Of a stretch of DNA of 64,000 nucleotides, positions 59,801 to 64,000 are shown one piece after another. Each line of letters begins with the position of its first letter. The stretch's first letter is position 1. Origin of the DNA: Marichromatium gracile (GTDB lineage Bacteria > Pseudomonadota > Gammaproteobacteria > Chromatiales > Chromatiaceae); the NCBI RefSeq assembly GCF_004343155.1, contig NZ_SMDC01000003.1, positions 186,001 to 250,000 on the forward strand, given 5' to 3'. Made by a program: the position numbers and the translations under genes. The notes beneath the pieces are model-generated. The model was not told the DNA's origin. It was given only the letters and a program-made list of their open reading frames with translations, and ran no database searches.

Positions 59801-61708
59801 ATGGAGCTTGCGCGGGTCTTCGGCGACGACGGGCCGTTGAGCGCCCGCGTGCCGGGGTTCCGGACGCGTCAGCCGCAGCGCGAGATGGCCGAGCGGGTCG
59901 GCGCCGTGATCGACGGCGGCGGGGTGCTGGTGTGCGAGGCCGGCACCGGCACCGGCAAGACCTTCGCCTATCTGGTCCCGGCGATCCTCTCCGGGCGCAA
60001 GGTGCTGATCTCCACCGGTACCCGCAACCTCCAGGACCAGCTCTTCCATCGCGATCTGCCGTTGATCCGCGACGCCCTCGGCCTGCCGTTGCGCGCCGCG
60101 CTGCTCAAGGGGCGGGCGAACTATCTCTGCGTCCACCGCCTGGGTCTCGCGCTCGACGAGCCGGGGCGTCACGATCGGGTGCTGCGCGCGCATCTCGAGC
60201 GGGTGCGCGACTGGTCGGCCAATACCCGCAGCGGTGACATCGCCGAGTTGCCGCTCCCGGACGAGAGCGCGGTGTGGCCGCTGGTGACCTCGACCACCGA
60301 CAACTGTCTCGGCCAGGAGTGTCCGCAGTGGCAGTCCTGCCACCTGCTCGCCGCCCGGCGCGAGGCCCAGGCCGCCGACCTGGTGGTGGTCAATCATCAT
60401 CTGTTCTGCGCCGACCTGGCACTCAAGGACGAGGGCTTCGGCGACATCCTGCCCGGCGCGGACTGCTTCATCCTCGACGAGGCCCACCAGCTGCCTGATA
60501 CCGCCTCGACCTTCTTCGGCATGGCGTTGAGCAGCCGTCAGCTGCACGACCTGCTGCGCGACACCGAGCTGGAGTACCAGCGCGAGGCGGGCGACGTGCC
60601 CGAGCTGCTCGAGCACTGCGCCCGGGTGCGCCGGGTGCTGCAGGACCTGCGTCTGGCGCTCGGCAGCGGCGAGCGACGCGGCCCCTGGGAGTCGCTCAAG
60701 GAGGAGCCTGCGGTGATACGCGCGCTCGATGCCCTGGCGCGTCGTCTGACCGCGCTCGGCGAGGGGCTCGGTGCGCTCGGCGGGCGGGGCAAGGGGCTCG
60801 ATGCCTGTGCCGAGCGCGCCACCGAGCTGCTGGCGCGGCTGCAGACGCTGCTCGGCGAGCCCGACGAACGGGTGGTACGCTGGTTCGAGACCCAGGGGCG
60901 TGGTTTCCGTCTGCACCAGACCCCGCTCGAGGTCTCCGGGGTGTTCCGTGCCCAGATGGCGCGACCCGGCACCGCCTGGGTGCTGACCTCGGCGACCCTG
61001 GCCGTGGGCGATGACTTCGGTCATTTCATCCGCCGGCTCGGGCTCGACGAGGCCGAGACCGCGCGCTGGGAGAGCCCCTTCGACTACTCCAGCCAGGCGC
61101 TCTGGTTCGTCCCCCGCGGTCTGTCCAAGCCCTCGGAACCGGACTACAACCAGCAGGTGCTGGCGCTCGCCCGCGAGGTGATCGGCTACAGTCGGGGGCG
61201 GGCCTTTCTGCTGTTCACCAGCCATCGGGCGTTGCGCGAGGTCGCCGCCGGGCTGGTCGGCCAGATCGACTATCCGCTGCTGGTGCAGGGACAGGCGCCG
61301 CGCGGCGAGCTGCTCGAACGCTTTCGCGAGCTGGGCAACGCGGTGCTGCTCGGCACCTCGAGCTTCTGGGAGGGGGTCGACGTGCGTGGCGAGGCGCTCT
61401 CCTGCGTGCTCATCGATCGTCTGCCCTTCGCCTCGCCCGGCGACCCGGTGCTCGCCGCGCGCATCGAGGCGTTGCGCCAGCGCGGCGGCAACCCGTTCCG
61501 CGACTACCAGTTGCCGCAGGCGGTGATCGCGCTCAAGCAGGGGGCGGGACGGCTGATCCGCGGCAGCGAGGACCGTGGCGTGCTGGTGGTCTGTGACCCG
61601 CGACTGCTCTCGCGCTCCTATGGCTACGCCTTTCTCGACAGCCTGCCGCGCACCGCGCGCACCCGCGACATCGCCGATGTGCGCGACTTCTTCGCCACCG
61701 CCGACTGA
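59801..61708 (+). CDS. yoaA: ATP-dependent helicase YoaA (DinG/XPD-like, iron-sulfur)
   Basis: A 635-residue superfamily 2 helicase. Walker A is EAGTGTGKT, the DEAH box is in FILDEAHQLPDT, and motif VI is GAGRLIRG. Cys110, Cys169, Cys174 and Cys180 bind the [4Fe-4S] cluster. It matches E. coli YoaA (636) throughout and probably helps repair stalled replication forks with the HolC subunit. The ATG at 59801 fits the family start; a TTG at 59762 overlapping the previous stop is an alternative. Confidence 0.92.
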   Translation: MELARVFGDDGPLSARVPGFRTRQPQREMAERVGAVIDGGGVLVCEAGTGTGKTFAYLVPAILSGRKVLISTGTRNLQDQLFHRDLPLIRDALGLPLRAALLKGRANYLCVHRLGLALDEPGRHDRVLRAHLERVRDWSANTRSGDIAELPLPDESAVWPLVTSTTDNCLGQECPQWQSCHLLAARREAQAADLVVVNHHLFCADLALKDEGFGDILPGADCFILDEAHQLPDTASTFFGMALSSRQLHDLLRDTELEYQREAGDVPELLEHCARVRRVLQDLRLALGSGERRGPWESLKEEPAVIRALDALARRLTALGEGLGALGGRGKGLDACAERATELLARLQTLLGEPDERVVRWFETQGRGFRLHQTPLEVSGVFRAQMARPGTAWVLTSATLAVGDDFGHFIRRLGLDEAETARWESPFDYSSQALWFVPRGLSKPSEPDYNQQVLALAREVIGYSRGRAFLLFTSHRALREVAAGLVGQIDYPLLVQGQAPRGELLERFRELGNAVLLGTSSFWEGVDVRGEALSCVLIDRLPFASPGDPVLAARIEALRQRGGNPFRDYQLPQAVIALKQGAGRLIRGSEDRGVLVVCDPRLLSRSYGYAFLDSLPRTARTRDIADVRDFFATAD

Positions 61709-61749
61709 GGTCCGGGGCCCCGGTCGATATCGACAATCGAGGAGGATGG

Positions 61750-62448
61750 ATGGCTCGTCTGCTGGTCCTGATCGCGCTGCTGGTCCTGCTGTGGTGGGGG
61801 TGGCGCTGGTTCGTCCGTACCCCGGCGCCGGAGGTCGCGCGCGCCCTGCGTGGCTGGGTGGTGTGGGGTCTGGTCGGCCTGCTGGTGCTGGCGGCAGCCA
61901 CCGGACGGCTCAATCCGCTGTTCGCCGCCCTGGGCGCGGCGATCCCGGTGGTGCTGCGGATCGCCAATCTGGCGCAGCTGTTGCCGCTGCTGCAGCGCTT
62001 TCTGGGGCGCGGGCGCGCCGGTCAGGGGCCGCGATTGCGCAGTCGTTATCTCGAACTCGAGCTTGATGCGGGTGGTGGCGCGCTCGACGGCCAGGTGCTC
62101 GACGGCCCCTTCGCCGGGCGGCGACTGAGCGCGCTCGATCGCGAGGCGCTGGCACGGATGCTCGAGTTCTATCGCGAGTCCGACGCGGAATCGGCGCGGT
62201 TGCTCGAGACCTATCTCTCCCGGGCGCGCGGTTGGAGCGGGGCGAGTGGCGGCAGCGGTGGCGCCGGCTCGGGACGACCGAGCCCGAGCGAGGCGCGCGC
62301 CATCCTCGGCCTCGGCGCGGACGCGGGGCCGGACGAGATCCGCGCCGCCCACCGTCGGCTGATGCAACGTCTGCATCCCGACCGCGGCGGCTCCGACTAC
62401 CTGGCCGCGCGCATCAACGCCGCCAAGCAGGTGCTGCTGGAGGAGTAG
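61750..62448 (+). CDS. Membrane-anchored J-domain protein
   Basis: A 232-residue protein with two or three N-terminal membrane segments (about 1-20, 35-52 and 57-80). A central soluble region and a Gly/Ser-rich linker (SGASGGSGGAGSG) follow. The C-terminal J domain has the HPD motif at residues 209-211 (LHPDRGGSDYLAARINAA). It should recruit DnaK to the membrane. It lacks the other domains of DnaJ, and its client is unknown. It begins 41 bases after yoaA. Confidence 0.85.
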   Translation: MARLLVLIALLVLLWWGWRWFVRTPAPEVARALRGWVVWGLVGLLVLAAATGRLNPLFAALGAAIPVVLRIANLAQLLPLLQRFLGRGRAGQGPRLRSRYLELELDAGGGALDGQVLDGPFAGRRLSALDREALARMLEFYRESDAESARLLETYLSRARGWSGASGGSGGAGSGRPSPSEARAILGLGADAGPDEIRAAHRRLMQRLHPDRGGSDYLAARINAAKQVLLEE

Positions 62449-62466
62449 CGGCCAGTTGCCGGAAGA

Positions 62467-62684
62467 TTGAACCGCCAAGGCACCAAGGGCGCAAAGGGGT
62501 GTTCAAGCTGTTACCGACCGGTCGCCGGTGGTCGCCTGCCCTCAAGCGCTGGGCCAAGGACGTGCGCACCGGTTGATGACGGCAAACCGTGCTGTTGTCG
62601 AGGGCGCACACCCACTGGCGACTGGAGGCTGATCGCTGGAGGCTCTGCTCTTCTTTGCGCCCTTCGCGCCTTGGCGGTTCAATC
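62467..62684. repeat. Palindromic dispersed element G
   Basis: Arms TTGAACCGCCAAGG (left, from 62467) and CGCGCCTTGGCGGTTCAATC (right, to 62684) bound about 155 bp. The part next to the right arm (CCCACTGGCGACTGGAGGCT) is shared in altered form with element D. The left flank carries a reverse heptad CGGCCAG. Confidence 0.85.
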
Positions 62685-62686
62685 CC

Positions 62687-62777
62687 CTGGTCGCTGGTCG
62701 CTGGTCGCTGGTCGCTGGTCGCTGGTCGCTGGTCGCTGGTCGCTGGTCGCTGGTCGCTGGTCGCTGGTCGCTGGTCG
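62687..62777. repeat. Heptamer array G: thirteen copies of CTGGTCG
   Basis: Thirteen perfect copies (91 bp) follow the right arm of element G. They pass into CTGTCGG and then three copies of CTGGAGG (62785-62805). This is the longest array in the window and lies upstream of the rpsF promoter. Confidence 0.97.
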
Positions 62778-62824
62778 CTGTCGGCTGGAGGCTGGAGGCT
62801 GGAGGCTGGAGCTCCAATCTTTCG

Positions 62825-62854
62825 TTTCCAAAGCCTCCTGATTTTGCGTACAAT
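62825..62854 (+). promoter_or_regulatory. Candidate promoter of the rpsF-rpsR operon
   Basis: TTTCCA (62825-62830) and TACAAT (62849-62854) are separated by 18 bp. The -10 matches five of six consensus bases. Degenerate heptads end about 14 bases upstream of the -35. Confidence 0.5.
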
Positions 62855-62861
62855 GATCGAT

Positions 62862-62949
62862 TCCCCGAATCCTCGGGGATACTCCTTGCCTCACCGTCTC
62901 GGCGCCGAGTCTGCGCGGCGGGAGGCTGTCCAATCCGTAAGGAGCCAAG
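62862..62949 (+). promoter_or_regulatory. Structured leader of rpsF, possible S6:S18 autoregulatory site
   Basis: A TCCCCGA/TCGGGGA hairpin near the transcript start is followed by a longer fold in which GCCTC pairs with GAGGC around CTCGGCGCCGAG. The ribosome binding site AAGGAG comes after it. Many rpsF leaders bind the S6:S18 complex; whether this one has the required loop was not established. Confidence 0.4.
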
Positions 62950-63306
62950 ATGCGACACTACGAAGTGGTTTTCCTGGTGCACCCGAGCCAGAGCGAGCAG
63001 GTGCCCGGCATGGTCGAGCGTTACAAGACCAATCTCGAGAAGCGCGGCGGTCAGATCCACCGCCTCGAGGACTGGGGCCGTCGTCCGCTGGCCTACCCGA
63101 TCAACAAGGTGCACAAGGCACACTATGTGCTGATGAACGTCGAGTGCGATCAGGAAGCGATCGACGAGCTCGAGAGCGCCTTCCGTTTCAATGACGCAGT
63201 GCTGCGCAACATGATCATCCGTCGTGACAGCGCCGTCACCGAGCCCTCCCCCCTGGCCAAGACCGAGGGCGAGGACGAGGGCGCTTCGAGCAAGCGCGAC
63301 GACTGA
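62950..63306 (+). CDS. rpsF: 30S ribosomal protein S6
   Basis: A 118-residue ribosomal protein that binds the central domain of 16S rRNA together with S18. Recognisable segments are [38 protein letters not shown] and [10 protein letters not shown]. The acidic tail ([10 protein letters not shown]) is a place of RimK-type modification in other species. The ribosome binding site AAGGAG precedes the ATG, and rpsR follows after 22 bases. Confidence 0.97.
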   Translation: MRHYEVVFLVHPSQSEQVPGMVERYKTNLEKRGGQIHRLEDWGRRPLAYPINKVHKAHYVLMNVECDQEAIDELESAFRFNDAVLRNMIIRRDSAVTEPSPLAKTEGEDEGASSKRDD

Positions 63307-63328
63307 TCACTAGGCACTGGAGAACATC

Positions 63329-63553
63329 ATGTCCCGATTCTTTCGACGCAAGCGTTACTGCCGGTTCACCGCTGAAGGCATCACCGAGATCGACTACAAG
63401 GATCTCAACCTGCTGAAGGCCTATGTCAGCGAGTCCGGCAAGGTCGTGCCCAGCCGCATCACCGGTACCTCGGCCAAGTACCAGCGCCAGCTCGCCCAGG
63501 CGGTCAAGCGCGCGCGCTACCTGGCCCTGCTGCCCTACACCGACGGTCATTGA
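63329..63553 (+). CDS. rpsR: 30S ribosomal protein S18
   Basis: A 74-residue basic protein with the family pattern [27 protein letters not shown] and [36 protein letters not shown]. It pairs with S6 in the small subunit platform. A hairpin (CGTGCCGCC at 63564-63572 with GGCGGCACG at 63589-63597) lies directly after the stop. Confidence 0.97.
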   Translation: MSRFFRRKRYCRFTAEGITEIDYKDLNLLKAYVSESGKVVPSRITGTSAKYQRQLAQAVKRARYLALLPYTDGH

Positions 63554-63563
63554 TCCGGCGCGT

Positions 63564-63597
63564 CGTGCCGCCCTCGGTTGAGACCGGTGGCGGCACG
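63564..63597 (+). terminator. Hairpin after rpsR
   Basis: A 9-bp perfect stem (CGTGCCGCC/GGCGGCACG) with a 16-base loop lies between rpsR and the next gene. It has no U tract and may act as an attenuator or mRNA stabiliser within the operon rather than a full stop. Confidence 0.4.
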
Positions 63598-63614
63598 GCT
63601 GCAGGTCTGATGCG

Positions 63615-64000
63615 ATGAAGTCACTGGCGAGTTTCATCATGCGCGGGCCTTCGCAGGCGGCGCTGGTGGCTGCCACCTCGGCCCTGCTGTCGGTGATGAT
63701 CCCGGTGTTCGGGGTCGTCGCCGCAGCGGCAGTGGGCCTGGTGACCCTGCGCAACGGCGCGCGCGGCGGTGCCCTGGTGGCGCTGTTCGCGACCCTCGGG
63801 GCGGGACTCTTCTACGGTCTCGTGTTCGGGGCCCCGCTGCTGGTGCTCGGGGTGTTGCTGCTGTTCTGGGTGCCGATCTGGGGGCTGGCGCTGGTGTTGC
63901 GCTACAGCCGATCGCTGGCGCTCACGGTCGAGTCCGCGAGCCTGCTGGTGATGCTCGGTCTGGTGCTGGTCTACGCCATCGTTGGCGACCCCGCCGTCTT
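63615..64000 (+). CDS. Integral membrane protein between rpsR and the expected rplI, truncated by the window edge
   Basis: The frame is open from the ATG at 63615 to the right edge, giving at least 128 residues. It begins MKSLASFIMRGPSQAALVAA and shows four hydrophobic segments. The position after rpsR and the helix pattern resemble the DUF2232-type membrane protein that lies between rpsR and rplI in many gammaproteobacteria. The assignment is by context, as the gene is incomplete here. Confidence 0.7.
   Translation, partial: MKSLASFIMRGPSQAALVAATSALLSVMIPVFGVVAAAAVGLVTLRNGARGGALVALFATLGAGLFYGLVFGAPLLVLGVLLLFWVPIWGLALVLRYSRSLALTVESASLLVMLGLVLVYAIVGDPAV

Noticed and set aside
35113-62777. Heptamer arrays as CRISPR
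   Set aside because: Units are 7 bp with no spacers and no cas genes are present.
1-64000. tRNA and rRNA genes
   Set aside because: No cloverleaf with the T-loop and anticodon features or rRNA segment was recognised by eye in the intergenic gaps; a covariance search was not possible.

Overview
The window is a GC-rich chromosomal segment from a gammaproteobacterium, most likely a purple sulfur bacterium of the Chromatiaceae (Allochromatium/Marichromatium type). The reasons are a phosphoribulokinase of the Calvin cycle, a complete soeABC-type cytoplasmic sulfite dehydrogenase, cytochrome bd with its CydDC exporter, an anaerobic ribonucleotide reductase, and housekeeping gene orders of the gammaproteobacterial kind (miaB-phoH-ybeY-corC, mrcB next to an Lpo-like lipoprotein, rpsF-rpsR). 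No rRNA, tRNA, transposase, phage gene or CRISPR array was seen. The genus is an inference.

Layout. 1-2.8 kb: end of a SpoVR gene, an L,D-transpeptidase and an RlpA-like protein. 2.8-5.9 kb (minus): anaerobic ribonucleotide reductase operon nrdD - small glycyl-radical gene - nrdG, with a perfect FNR box and two correctly spaced NrdR boxes in the promoter. 6.2-9.9 kb: miaB, phoH-like, ybeY, corC. 10.4-11.8 kb: phosphoribulokinase and a DUF2721 membrane protein. 11.8-15.3 kb (minus): cydDC. 15.5-17.1 kb: a BCCT transporter overlapped by a 34-residue membrane microprotein. 17.1-19.1 kb (minus): lipocalin, DUF1295 and DUF2878 genes. 19.2-19.9 kb: OmpA-like lipoprotein. 19.9-25.0 kb (minus): Crp/Fnr regulator, a DUF6858-NifX-like fusion, then cydA, cydB and cydX. 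25.2-29.2 kb: uup, an unnamed P-loop ATPase, metA. 29.2-35.1 kb: an AT-richer spacer, a small unknown gene, soeABC. 35.2-38.2 kb (minus): a type II ABC importer. 38.4-44.6 kb: diguanylate cyclase, Cys-rich lipoprotein, M1 peptidase, ChaN-PDZ protein, trhP. 44.6-51.4 kb: ycgN, ogt, xerD, yajQ, dsbC, a PP2C phosphatase, mutS. 51.8-62.4 kb: unknown membrane-anchored protein, bacteriohemerythrin, TauE/SafE, yadGH, mrcB and its lipoprotein partner, yoaA, a J-domain protein. 62.9-64 kb: rpsF, rpsR and the start of a membrane protein gene.

The most unusual non-coding structure is confined to 35-63 kb. Intergenic gaps there hold tandem arrays of a 7-bp unit of the form CTGGNNG, homogeneous within an array but different between arrays. 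Most arrays sit on one flank of palindromic elements whose arms carry TTGAACCGC on the left and GCGGTTCAA on the right. Two of these elements, about 175 bp long and with inverted interiors, bracket the yadGH transporter pair. The other main observations are the separate gene for the glycyl radical domain of NrdD, with a perfect 24-nt palindrome between it and the catalytic gene, and the DUF6858-NifX fusion with an internal ribosome binding site beside an FNR-type regulator and cydABX.
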